Assembly (NCBI GenBank): GCA_009773995.1 | Contig: VSMY01000147.1 | Location: 1-5,431, forward strand | DNA: 5,431 nucleotides | Source: Oscillibacter sp. | GTDB lineage: Bacteria; Bacillota; Clostridia; Oscillospirales; Oscillospiraceae | Direction of reading: 5' to 3' | Shown here: piece by piece, positions 1-5,178 of the stretch | Numbering within the stretch: position 1 is the first letter of the stretch | How the letters are laid out: every line of letters begins with the position of its first letter | Notes under the pieces: model-generated | What the model saw: the letters and a program-made list of their open reading frames with translations, nothing else | Told to the model about the DNA's origin: nothing | The model's database searches: none | Program-made: the position numbers and the translations under genes

Positions 1-279
1 CCGGGGGGAGAGAAGTCCCATGTCCAGCCCTCCGCCTCCCCGCAGGTATGACAGCAGGTCTCCACCGCCCGCCGGGGGCGGTGGAGCGGCCGGCTGCGGC
101 GGCGGAGCTCCCCAGGCGGGCGCCTGCCCTTCCGGCCGCCCGCCGGGCTGGTCCGGCGGGGGCGGCGGGGAGGACGGCTGCGTCCCTCCCCCGCCCAGGG
201 ACTGGGCCAGCTGCATAATCTGGCTCATGGCGTCCGGGTTGGACAGTATGCTGTTCAGCTTGTCGTCAAATTCCGCCAT
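1..279 (-). CDS. Uncharacterised protein with short N-terminal helix and Pro/Gly-rich linker (3' end beyond window)
   Basis: I do not recognise a named family; the function is unknown. The frame is open from an ATG at 277-279 to the left edge, giving 93 residues and no stop. The N-terminus (about residues 1-29) is a likely amphipathic helix containing NPDAMSQIMQLAQSL. Residues about 30-73 are a low-complexity linker of Pro, Gly, Ala and Gln with a PPPPP run and a PPPP run. From about residue 74 an ordered segment begins again (DLLSYLR, then a Gly run and LDMGLL). No signal peptide or membrane segment is visible. A GAGGGGG stretch at 290-296 is a plausible ribosome binding site, though its 10-nt spacing is long. 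The gene starts 27 nt after the stop of the preceding small gene, so the two are probably co-transcribed. It shares an exact 17-nt segment with that gene. The reverse strand also carries an open frame here, but it has no recognisable protein features. Confidence 0.8.
   Translation of the reverse strand, partial: MAEFDDKLNSILSNPDAMSQIMQLAQSLGGGGTQPSSPPPPPDQPGGRPEGQAPAWGAPPPQPAAPPPPAGGGDLLSYLRGGGGLDMGLLSPR
211..227. repeat. 17-nt direct repeat, copy in the proline-rich gene
   Basis: The 17 bases ctgcataatctggctca are identical to 361-377, exactly 150 nt away. On the minus strand both copies are read in the same phase and encode Ser-Gln-Ile-Met-Gln. The flanking bases differ. Confidence 0.9.
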
Positions 280-306
280 ACGGGCCCAACCCCCTCGTCA
301 TGAACG

Positions 307-564
307 TTATTTCTGAACCGCCTTGTTGATGCGCTCCACCAGTGCCGCCCCTTCGGGGCTCTGCATAATCTGGCTCACCATTTGCGTCATGGCTCCGGCG
401 TCGCCCTTGGCGGCGGACTGGACCGCCTTCCGCAGTCCCGCGCCCCCGTCGTCCTGGGTCAGCATCCGCATCAGCGTCTGGCCGTCCCGGGACTGCATCA
501 GGGATTTCAGCATCGCCGGGTTCTTCCGGAGCTGTTCGGCCATCTGGGCCGATTTCTCATCCAT
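307..564 (-). CDS. Small methionine-rich helical protein of unknown function (85 aa)
   Basis: I cannot name the family. The ATG at 562-564 is preceded at 7 nt by a perfect AGGAGG, which fixes the start. The same frame stays open upstream to 885, but that extension has no ribosome site, runs through the terminator and lies antisense to nth. The 85-residue product is probably all helical, with no Cys, signal peptide or membrane segment. Nine residues are Met (1, 8, 18, 23, 32, 34, 59, 62, 67). It has an internal repeat: MQSRDGQTL at 23-31 and MQSPEGAAL at 67-75 fit MQSx[DE]Gx2L, and they are separated by a Gly/Asp/Ala-rich middle (38-57). The segment KNPAMLKSLMQ loosely resembles the NP-x-M pattern of STI1-type helices, which is only a resemblance. 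It is the first gene after the nth terminator and probably the leader of a two-gene unit. An oligomeric or adaptor protein is conceivable, but nothing in the sequence proves a function. Confidence 0.85.
   Translation of the reverse strand: MDEKSAQMAEQLRKNPAMLKSLMQSRDGQTLMRMLTQDDGGAGLRKAVQSAAKGDAGAMTQMVSQIMQSPEGAALVERINKAVQK
361..377. repeat. 17-nt direct repeat, copy in the 85-residue gene
   Basis: Identical to 211-227. Here it encodes Ser-Gln-Ile-Met-Gln at residues 64-68 of the small protein, at the start of the second internal MQSxxGxxL repeat. Confidence 0.9.
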
Positions 565-571
565 ATCGCTT

Positions 572-577
572 CCTCCT
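572..577 (-). promoter_or_regulatory. Ribosome binding site of the 85-residue gene
   Basis: On the minus strand AGGAGG, within AAAGGAGG, lies 7 nt before the ATG at 562-564. It is a near-perfect anti-16S match and is the main reason for choosing this start over the much longer open frame that reaches 885. Confidence 0.9.
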
Positions 578-594
578 TTGCGGTCTTCAAGGCC

Positions 595-623
595 AGTATA
601 TGAGGCGGAAGATGAAAAAGTGC
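595..623 (-). promoter_or_regulatory. Candidate promoter for the two small genes
   Basis: On the minus strand CATATACT (595-602) lies about 30 nt before the ATG of the 85-residue gene, leaving room for a short leader and the ribosome site. TATACT is one base from the sigma-A -10 consensus, but no convincing TTGACA-like -35 is seen. CATATACT also fits the CATANNNT -10 pattern of the late sporulation sigma factors E and K. A GCAC lies 17 nt upstream (620-623), which is compatible with a sigma-K-type -35. The -35 half overlaps the terminator hairpin. This is a motif match by eye only. Confidence 0.35.
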
Positions 624-646
624 CTGTGCTCTCGCACAGGCGCTTT
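615..646 (-). terminator. Rho-independent terminator after nth
   Basis: Read on the minus strand, the hairpin has a perfect 8-bp stem GCCTGTGC/GCACAGGC (arms 634-641 and 622-629) with a GAGA loop. It extends through one C-A mismatch by AAAG/CTTT pairing (643-646 and 617-620). The stem runs into a five-T tract (615-619). The outer arm begins 6 nt past the nth stop, so it ends the dxs...nth transcript. Read on the plus strand, the tract after the stem is GTTTTCC, which is weaker, so efficient bidirectional use is less likely. Confidence 0.92.
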
Positions 647-652
647 GTTTTC

Positions 653-1291
653 CTATTGCCCGGCCTTCGCCGTGTCGCAGTCCTTCGCCAGGGGACAGCC
701 CCGGCATTTGGGGCTCCGGGCGGTGCAGGTGTCCCGGCCGAAGAGAACCATCCGGTGGCAGAAGTTGTTGGACTCCTTGGGGGGCAGGACCTCCCGGAGC
801 TGCTTTTCCACCTGAAGGGGGTCCTTGGACCCGTCGGTGATCCCAAGGCGTCCCGTGATGCGGATGCAGTGGGTGTCGCAGACATAGGCGGGCTGGCCGT
901 ATATGTCTCCCAAAATCAGGTTGGCGGTCTTCCGTCCCACGCCGGGGAGGCTAGTCAGCTCCTCCATAGTGCCGGGAACCTTTCCTCCGAAATCGCTGAG
1001 CAGCCGCTGGGCGCAGAGGACCATATCCTTGGCCTTGCCGTTGTAAAAGCCGCAGGAATGTATGTACTCCCCCACCTCCTTGGGGTCCGCCCCGGCGAAG
1101 CTCTCCAGGGTGGGAAAACGGGCATACAGGGCGGGGGTCACCTGGTTCACCCGCGCGTCGGTGCACTGGGCGGAAAGCCGCACGGCAAAGAGGAGCTCGT
1201 AGTCCTTTTCATACCGCAGGGAACAAAGCCCCTCGGGATAGATGCCCTTCAAGGTCTCGATGATGCGCTTCACAGCGGCTTTGGATTTCAT
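653..1291 (-). CDS. nth: Endonuclease III, base-excision repair DNA glycosylase/AP lyase
   Basis: Bifunctional [4Fe-4S] enzyme that removes oxidised pyrimidines from DNA and nicks the abasic site by beta-elimination. The 212-residue product matches the usual length of about 210. Visible features are SAQCTD at 40-45, the helix-hairpin-helix LPGVGRKTA at 115-123 with the catalytic Lys at 121 (E. coli Lys120), and the catalytic Asp at 139 in CDTHCIRITGRLG (E. coli Asp138). A complete iron-sulfur loop C-x6-C-x2-C-x5-C uses Cys189, 196, 199 and 205. The start is the ATG at 1289-1291, with GGGAGGG 6 nt upstream. An in-frame ATG at 1315 would add eight residues but has no ribosome site. It lies 44 nt after recN and is followed at once by a terminator, so it is the last gene of the operon. 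The pairing with recN puts two DNA repair functions together. Confidence 0.97.
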   Translation of the reverse strand: MKSKAAVKRIIETLKGIYPEGLCSLRYEKDYELLFAVRLSAQCTDARVNQVTPALYARFPTLESFAGADPKEVGEYIHSCGFYNGKAKDMVLCAQRLLSDFGGKVPGTMEELTSLPGVGRKTANLILGDIYGQPAYVCDTHCIRITGRLGITDGSKDPLQVEKQLREVLPPKESNNFCHRMVLFGRDTCTARSPKCRGCPLAKDCDTAKAGQ

Positions 1292-1297
1292 AGCCTT

Positions 1298-1304
1298 CCC
1301 TCCC
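1298..1304 (-). promoter_or_regulatory. Ribosome binding site of nth
   Basis: GGGAGGG on the minus strand lies 6 nt before the ATG at 1289-1291. It decides the start, because the alternative ATG at 1313-1315 lies upstream of it and is preceded only by AT-rich sequence. Confidence 0.85.
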
Positions 1305-1335
1305 GCATGTCTCATAAAGTCTTTTGTAATATCTC

Positions 1336-3018
1336 TTATAATGCCGCTCGATAGGCTTCCGCCGCATCCAGCAGCTCTCCTGCGCTGGCTAGCAAAGCCT
1401 CCGTCACCTTGGAGCCGCCGGTAATCCGGGCCAGCTCCGCCTTCCGCCTCTCCCGGTCCAGCAGGACCACATGGGTGTAGGTCCGGCCCTTGGCCTCCCC
1501 TTTCTCCACAGAGAAATGGGTGTCCGCCATGGCGGCCAGCTGGGGCAGGTGGGTGACGCAGAGGACCTGTTTTCCCCGGCTCACCTGGGCCAGCTTCTCC
1601 GCCACTTTTTGCGCCGCCCGGCCGGACACGCCGGTGTCCACCTCGTCGAAGACCAGGGTGCCCACGGCCTCCTGCTCCGCCAGGACGTTTTTCAGCGCCA
1701 GCATGATCCGGGCCAGCTCGCCGCCGGAGGCGATTTTGGCGATGGGCTTCAAATCCTCCCCGGCGTTGGCGGACATCAGGAAGCGCACCACGTCGCAGCC
1801 GTCGGGGGCCGGGTCCTTTTCCGCGAAGTTGATGGCAAACCGGACCCGGTTCATATCCAGATCCCGGAGTTCCCTCTGGATGCGCTCTTCCAGCGCCTCC
1901 GCCGCCTGCTTCCGGGCTTCCGTCAGGGCCTTCCCCGCCGCCTGGACGGCGGCCTCCGCCTTGCCCCGCTTTTTTTCCAGGAGGATGCGCGTGTCGTCCG
2001 CCGTCTCAATGGCGTCCAGCTCCGCCCGGCGCTGGTCCAAGTATTCCAGCATCTCCTCCACAGTGGCCCCGTATTTCTTCTTCAAGCGGTAGAGCTGATC
2101 CGCCCGGCTCTCCGCCGCGTCCAGCTCCTCCGGGGAGAAGTCGAAGGCCCCCCGCAGGTCCCGGATGGTCTCCGCCAGGTCATAGGCCTCGCTCCGCAGG
2201 GCCCCCAGGCGCTTATAAGCCTCCCCCAGCTCCTCCCCCAGGTTCCGCACGCCGGAGAGGGCCTCCTCCGCGTCCCGGAGCTGGTTCACCGCCCCGGCGT
2301 TCTCGTCGTCGCCGGAGAGGCAGTAGTCCGCGCCGGAGAGGGCGGAGAGGTATTTCTCGCCGTTGCGCAGGAGATTTCGCCGCGCCTCCAGCTCCTCCTC
2401 CTCGCCGGGGCGGAGCTCCGCCCGCTCCAATTCGCCGATTTGGAAGCGGAGGCTGTCCATCCGCCGGGCCTTCTCCGCCTCGTCCATCTGAAGGGCCCGG
2501 ATCTGCTCCCGGAGGCTTGATAGGACGGCGTAGGCCGATTGGTAGGCTCCCAGAGGCTCCTCCGTCCTGCCGAAGCGGTCCAGGTAGGCCCCGTGGAGCT
2601 CCTCGTCCAGGAGCTGGGCTCCGTCGTGCTGGCCGTGGATGTTCAGGAGCTCCCCGCCGATTCTTCGGAGCTGCGCCACGGTGATGGGCCGGCCATTGGC
2701 CCGGCAAATGTTCTTGCCGTCGCCGGAGATCTCCCGCTGGAGCAACAGATTCCCGTCCTCGTCAGGGGAAACGCCGTTTTCCTGAAGACCCGGCAGCTCC
2801 GCCGGGACGGAGGAAAACTCCGCGCTGACGAAGGCCTTGGCGGCCCCGGTGCGGATGAGGTCCCGAGAGGTCCGGCCCCCCAGAACCGCCCCCATGGCGT
2901 CGATGACGATGGACTTGCCCGCTCCGGTTTCGCCGGTGAGGGCGTTGAACCCAGGACGGAATTGGATGTCCGCCTCCTCGATGACCGCGATATTCTCAAT
3001 GTGCAGAAGCTCCAACAT
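1336..3018 (-). CDS. recN: DNA repair protein RecN, SMC-like ATPase
   Basis: Cytoplasmic ABC/SMC-family ATPase that acts early in double-strand break repair, tethering DNA ends for RecA-dependent recombination. The 560-residue product has the expected length. In order: an N-terminal half-ATPase with LLHIENIAVIEEADI at 4-18 and Walker A TGETGAGKS at 28-36; the Q-loop region NIHGQHD at 126-132; a long Glu/Ala/Arg-rich helical section (about 150-385) corresponding to the coiled coil and its turn; then a C-terminal half with the ABC signature SGGELARIML at 431-440, Walker B/D-loop TLVFDEVDTGVSG at 454-466 and the H-loop His at 490 in CVTHLPQLAAMAD. All ATPase motifs are intact. The start is the ATG at 3016-3018 with AGGAG 8 nt upstream. 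The frame stays open to 3237, but those 73 residues are antisense-of-frame argR sequence without family similarity. It begins 14 nt after the argR stop, so co-transcription is expected. Confidence 0.98.
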   Translation of the reverse strand: MLELLHIENIAVIEEADIQFRPGFNALTGETGAGKSIVIDAMGAVLGGRTSRDLIRTGAAKAFVSAEFSSVPAELPGLQENGVSPDEDGNLLLQREISGDGKNICRANGRPITVAQLRRIGGELLNIHGQHDGAQLLDEELHGAYLDRFGRTEEPLGAYQSAYAVLSSLREQIRALQMDEAEKARRMDSLRFQIGELERAELRPGEEEELEARRNLLRNGEKYLSALSGADYCLSGDDENAGAVNQLRDAEEALSGVRNLGEELGEAYKRLGALRSEAYDLAETIRDLRGAFDFSPEELDAAESRADQLYRLKKKYGATVEEMLEYLDQRRAELDAIETADDTRILLEKKRGKAEAAVQAAGKALTEARKQAAEALEERIQRELRDLDMNRVRFAINFAEKDPAPDGCDVVRFLMSANAGEDLKPIAKIASGGELARIMLALKNVLAEQEAVGTLVFDEVDTGVSGRAAQKVAEKLAQVSRGKQVLCVTHLPQLAAMADTHFSVEKGEAKGRTYTHVVLLDRERRKAELARITGGSKVTEALLASAGELLDAAEAYRAAL

Positions 3019-3026
3019 GGCGACTT

Positions 3027-3031
3027 CTCCT
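3027..3031 (-). promoter_or_regulatory. Ribosome binding site of recN
   Basis: AGGAG within GAGGAGAAG on the minus strand lies 8 nt before the ATG at 3016-3018, in the short gap after the argR stop. It fixes the recN start against a 73-codon in-frame upstream extension. Confidence 0.9.
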
Positions 3032-3032
3032 C

Positions 3033-3482
3033 TTAAAGCATATCCTTGATTTCCTGACAGAGCAGTTCCGCGGCTTCCGTGTTCCGCATCACCAGAAGGG
3101 CGGTGTCGTCCCCCGCCAGGGAGCCCACGATGTCGTTCATATCCATGTTGTCCAGGGCGGAACAGGCCCCGTTGGCCAGTCCCGGCATGGTTTTTACCAC
3201 CACGATGTTCTGCGCGTAGTCGATGCTGACAATGCACTCCCGGAAGATGGTCCGCAGCTTCGCCGCCACGTTCAGCGTCGTCCGGTTGCCGGAAACGGCG
3301 TATTTATAGACCCCCTGGCCCGCCGGCTCCTTTACCAGATGGAGCTGCTTAATGTCCCGGGAGATAGTGGCCTGGGTGCAGCGGAGCCCCCGGGCTTGGA
3401 GCCGGGTCAGCAGCTGCTCCTGGGTCTCGATATTCTCCTGGGCAATGATCTCCAGGATCATGGCCTGCCGGTCCATCTTCAT
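3033..3482 (-). CDS. argR: Arginine repressor ArgR/AhrC
   Basis: Hexameric arginine-sensing regulator that represses arginine biosynthesis genes and, in Bacillus, activates catabolic ones by binding ARG boxes. The 149 residues match the family size. The N-terminal winged helix-turn-helix (about 1-70) has the recognition helix TQATISRDIKQL at 36-47. The wing ends at GVYKYAV (57-63). The C-terminal oligomerisation and arginine-binding domain (about 75-149) contains VVVKTMPGLANG at 94-105 and GSLAGDDTALLVM at 120-132, whose Asp125-Asp126 pair is the arginine-contact signature. The ATG at 3480-3482 overlaps the nadK stop as ATGA, with GGAGGG 8 nt upstream at 3491-3496. A second Met (3474-3476) is possible but worse placed. 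The position between nadK and recN is the common Firmicutes arrangement, so its presence says little about local targets. I see no arginine genes and no convincing ARG box in the window. Confidence 0.97.
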   Translation of the reverse strand: MKMDRQAMILEIIAQENIETQEQLLTRLQARGLRCTQATISRDIKQLHLVKEPAGQGVYKYAVSGNRTTLNVAAKLRTIFRECIVSIDYAQNIVVVKTMPGLANGACSALDNMDMNDIVGSLAGDDTALLVMRNTEAAELLCQEIKDML

Positions 3483-4357
3483 GTATCCATCCCTCCCGGA
3501 AGCATTTTTTGAGCGAAGATCTCGCAGAAGCTCCGCTCCGTCAGCCGCACCAGCCGGGTCACGTAGCGGGAGCGGCGAATTTGTACCTTGTCGTCGGCCC
3601 GCAGGGCGAAGGCCCGGCTCTCGTCCACAAAGAGGTAGACCGGCTTCCGCCCGTTCCGTTCCAGCTCCACCGTCAGCGTGTGCTCGGGGCTGAGGACGTA
3701 GGAGGAAAAGCGCATGTTGTGGATGCAGATCGGGCAGACCACCATGGTTTGGGCCACCGGCTCCACCACCGGACCGCCGGCGGAAAGGGAGTAGGCCGTG
3801 GAGCCCGTAGGCGTGGCCACGATGACCCCGTCCCCGGCGATGTCCGCCAGGTGCCGCCCGTCGGAGGAGATCTTCAAATGGATGACGTGGGAGATGGGCC
3901 CCTCCCGGATAACGGCCTCGTTGAGCCCCAGGTTCGTGTAGATCTGCCGCCCCTCCCGGAAGACGGAGACGTCCAGCATCATCCGCTGTTCCGTCTCAAA
4001 CTGCCAATCCCTGAGCCTGCGGAGCTGCTCCAGCTCGGAGACCTCTAGCTCCGCCACAAACCCAAGGCCCCCCATGTTCACGCCCAGCACCGGCATCTTG
4101 TGGAGGGCCGCCAGCTTGGCCAGGTGGAGGATGGTCCCGTCCCCGCCGAAGGTGATCAGCAGGTCCGCCCCCCGGAGCTCCTGGGGCAGGGGCTGGACGT
4201 CATAGTCGGCGAAGGCCCCCTCTTTCCGGTCCCGGAAGGGAGAGCACACCACCGTCTGAAAGCCCAGCCGGCGAAGGATGTCCTCCGCCGTCCGGGTGGC
4301 CTTCATGCCCTGGTCCCGATTGGGGTTGGGGCACAAGATGATTTTCTTGGAGCTCAT
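3479..4357 (-). CDS. nadK: NAD kinase
   Basis: Phosphorylates NAD+ to NADP+ with ATP (or polyphosphate in some bacteria), making the cell's NADP(H) pool in the cytoplasm. The 292 residues are within the family range. The N-terminal domain carries the hallmark GGDGT at 71-75, with the catalytic Asp73, after LLITF. LGVNMGGLGFVAEL follows at 91-104 and LNEAVI at 145-150. The glycine-rich motif DGVIVATPTGSTAYSLSAGGP (about 176-196) is complete and forms the C-terminal beta-sandwich nucleotide site. PICIH at 209-213 stands where many family members have PICPH. The ATG at 4355-4357 overlaps the tlyA stop by ATGA, and AGGGGGAG (4363-4370) lies just upstream. The stop likewise overlaps the argR start. 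Both junctions suggest translational coupling and stoichiometric expression with its neighbours. No truncation or frameshift is seen. Confidence 0.97.
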   Translation of the reverse strand: MSSKKIILCPNPNRDQGMKATRTAEDILRRLGFQTVVCSPFRDRKEGAFADYDVQPLPQELRGADLLITFGGDGTILHLAKLAALHKMPVLGVNMGGLGFVAELEVSELEQLRRLRDWQFETEQRMMLDVSVFREGRQIYTNLGLNEAVIREGPISHVIHLKISSDGRHLADIAGDGVIVATPTGSTAYSLSAGGPVVEPVAQTMVVCPICIHNMRFSSYVLSPEHTLTVELERNGRKPVYLFVDESRAFALRADDKVQIRRSRYVTRLVRLTERSFCEIFAQKMLPGGMDT

Positions 4358-5178
4358 GGGCGCTCCCCCTCTCCGTGTTCCTTCAAAACCCGGTGGGACT
4401 CCTCCACCAGGGCCTTACAATCCAATTCCGGCGCGGACCCGCCGCCCTTTTGCAGGAAGCCCAAATACTCGATGTTCCCCTCCGGCCCCCGGATGGGGGA
4501 GTAGGTCAGGCCCATGGGCGTCAGCCCCGCCTCAGCGGCGTGTTCCAGCCAGCGCTCCAGCACCTCCAGGTGAACGGCGGGGTCCCGGACCACGCCCTTC
4601 TTCCCCACCTTCTCCCGGCCCGCCTCGAACTGGGGTTTCACCAGGGAGACCACCTGGCCTCCCTCTTCCAGCAGGGCTGCCAGGGGCGGCAGAATCAGCT
4701 TCAAAGAGATGAAGCTCACGTCCACCGACGCGAAAGCCAGCGCCTCCGGCACCTGCTCCCGGCTGAGGTAGCGGGCGTTGGTCCGCTCCAGGCAGACCAC
4801 CCTGGGATCGCTGCGCAGCTTCCAGGCCAGCTGGCCCCGGCCCACGTCCACGGCGTAGACCTTGGCCGCGCCGTTTTGGAGCATGCAGTCCGTAAAGCCT
4901 CCGGTGGAGGCCCCGACGTCGGCGCAGACGGCCCCCTTCAGGTCAATGGGAAAGGCCGCCATGGCCTTCTCCAGCTTCAGCCCGCCCCGGCTGACGTAGG
5001 GGAGCTTGTCCCCCCGAATCTCTATTGCCGCCCCGGCGGGCACCGCCATGCCGGGCTTATCCGCCTTCCGGCCGTCCACGTAGACCACGCCGCTCATGAT
5101 GACGGCCTGGGCCCGCTGGCGGGTCTCCTCCAGGCCCCGCTCCACCAGGAGCAGATCCAGTCTCATCTTATCGCTCAT
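4354..5178 (-). CDS. tlyA: TlyA-family rRNA 2'-O-methyltransferase (S4 domain plus FtsJ-like)
   Basis: SAM-dependent enzyme that methylates ribose 2'-OH groups of cytidines in rRNA. Mycobacterial TlyA acts at 16S C1409 and 23S C1920, and the family is still often labelled hemolysin. The 274 residues match the usual 265-275. An S4 RNA-binding domain covers about 5-60 (LDLLLVERGLEETRQRAQA, then SGVVYVDGRKADKPG). The linker YVSRGGLKLEKA is at 61-72. The Rossmann methyltransferase follows, with SAM motif I DVGASTGGFTD at 87-97, DVGRGQLAW at 111-119, DVSFISL at 153-159 and LVKPQFE at 179-185. Lys68, Asp153, Lys181 and Glu237 fall one residue before the catalytic tetrad I recall for M. tuberculosis TlyA (Lys69, Asp154, Lys182, Glu238), so the enzyme is probably active. 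The ATG at 5176-5178 has GGAGGAGG at 6 nt and overlaps dxs by 11 nt. A second Met at codon 5 is less well spaced. Confidence 0.95.
   Translation of the reverse strand: MSDKMRLDLLLVERGLEETRQRAQAVIMSGVVYVDGRKADKPGMAVPAGAAIEIRGDKLPYVSRGGLKLEKAMAAFPIDLKGAVCADVGASTGGFTDCMLQNGAAKVYAVDVGRGQLAWKLRSDPRVVCLERTNARYLSREQVPEALAFASVDVSFISLKLILPPLAALLEEGGQVVSLVKPQFEAGREKVGKKGVVRDPAVHLEVLERWLEHAAEAGLTPMGLTYSPIRGPEGNIEYLGFLQKGGGSAPELDCKALVEESHRVLKEHGEGERP

Noticed and set aside
20..316. Plus-strand 98-residue Pro/Gly-rich frame at the left edge
   Set aside because: A Pro/Gly-rich repeat reads as Gly/Pro/Ala on both strands. The minus frame has a start, ribosome site, operon position and a motif shared with its neighbour, so it is preferred.
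565..885. 107-residue N-terminal extension of the 85-residue protein
   Set aside because: It is Ser/Thr/Pro/Arg-rich shadow sequence of nth and passes through a terminator. AGGAGG marks the internal ATG.
1292..1335. Possible separate promoter for nth in the AT-rich recN-nth gap
   Set aside because: Several TATTAC/TTTATG-like strings are present, but there is no hexamer pair at proper spacing. The 44-nt gap is compatible with read-through.
323..1354. 343-codon plus-strand open frame across nth and the small gene
   Set aside because: It is antisense to nth with intact catalytic and iron-sulfur motifs, has no recognisable protein features and runs through the terminator hairpin. Long antisense frames are expected in GC-rich DNA.
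1471..2520. 349-codon plus-strand open frame opposite recN
   Set aside because: Its composition (Leu/Gly/Val/His/Arg-rich, no motifs) is the mirror of Glu/Ala/Leu-rich RecN coding sequence, and I see no ribosome site or family similarity.
3019..3237. 73-residue N-terminal extension of recN
   Set aside because: It lies over argR in another frame, resembles no RecN N-terminus, and a good ribosome site sits directly before the ATG at 3016-3018.
3509..4504. Plus-strand open frames opposite nadK and the end of tlyA
   Set aside because: They are shadows of strongly supported minus-strand genes with complete motifs.
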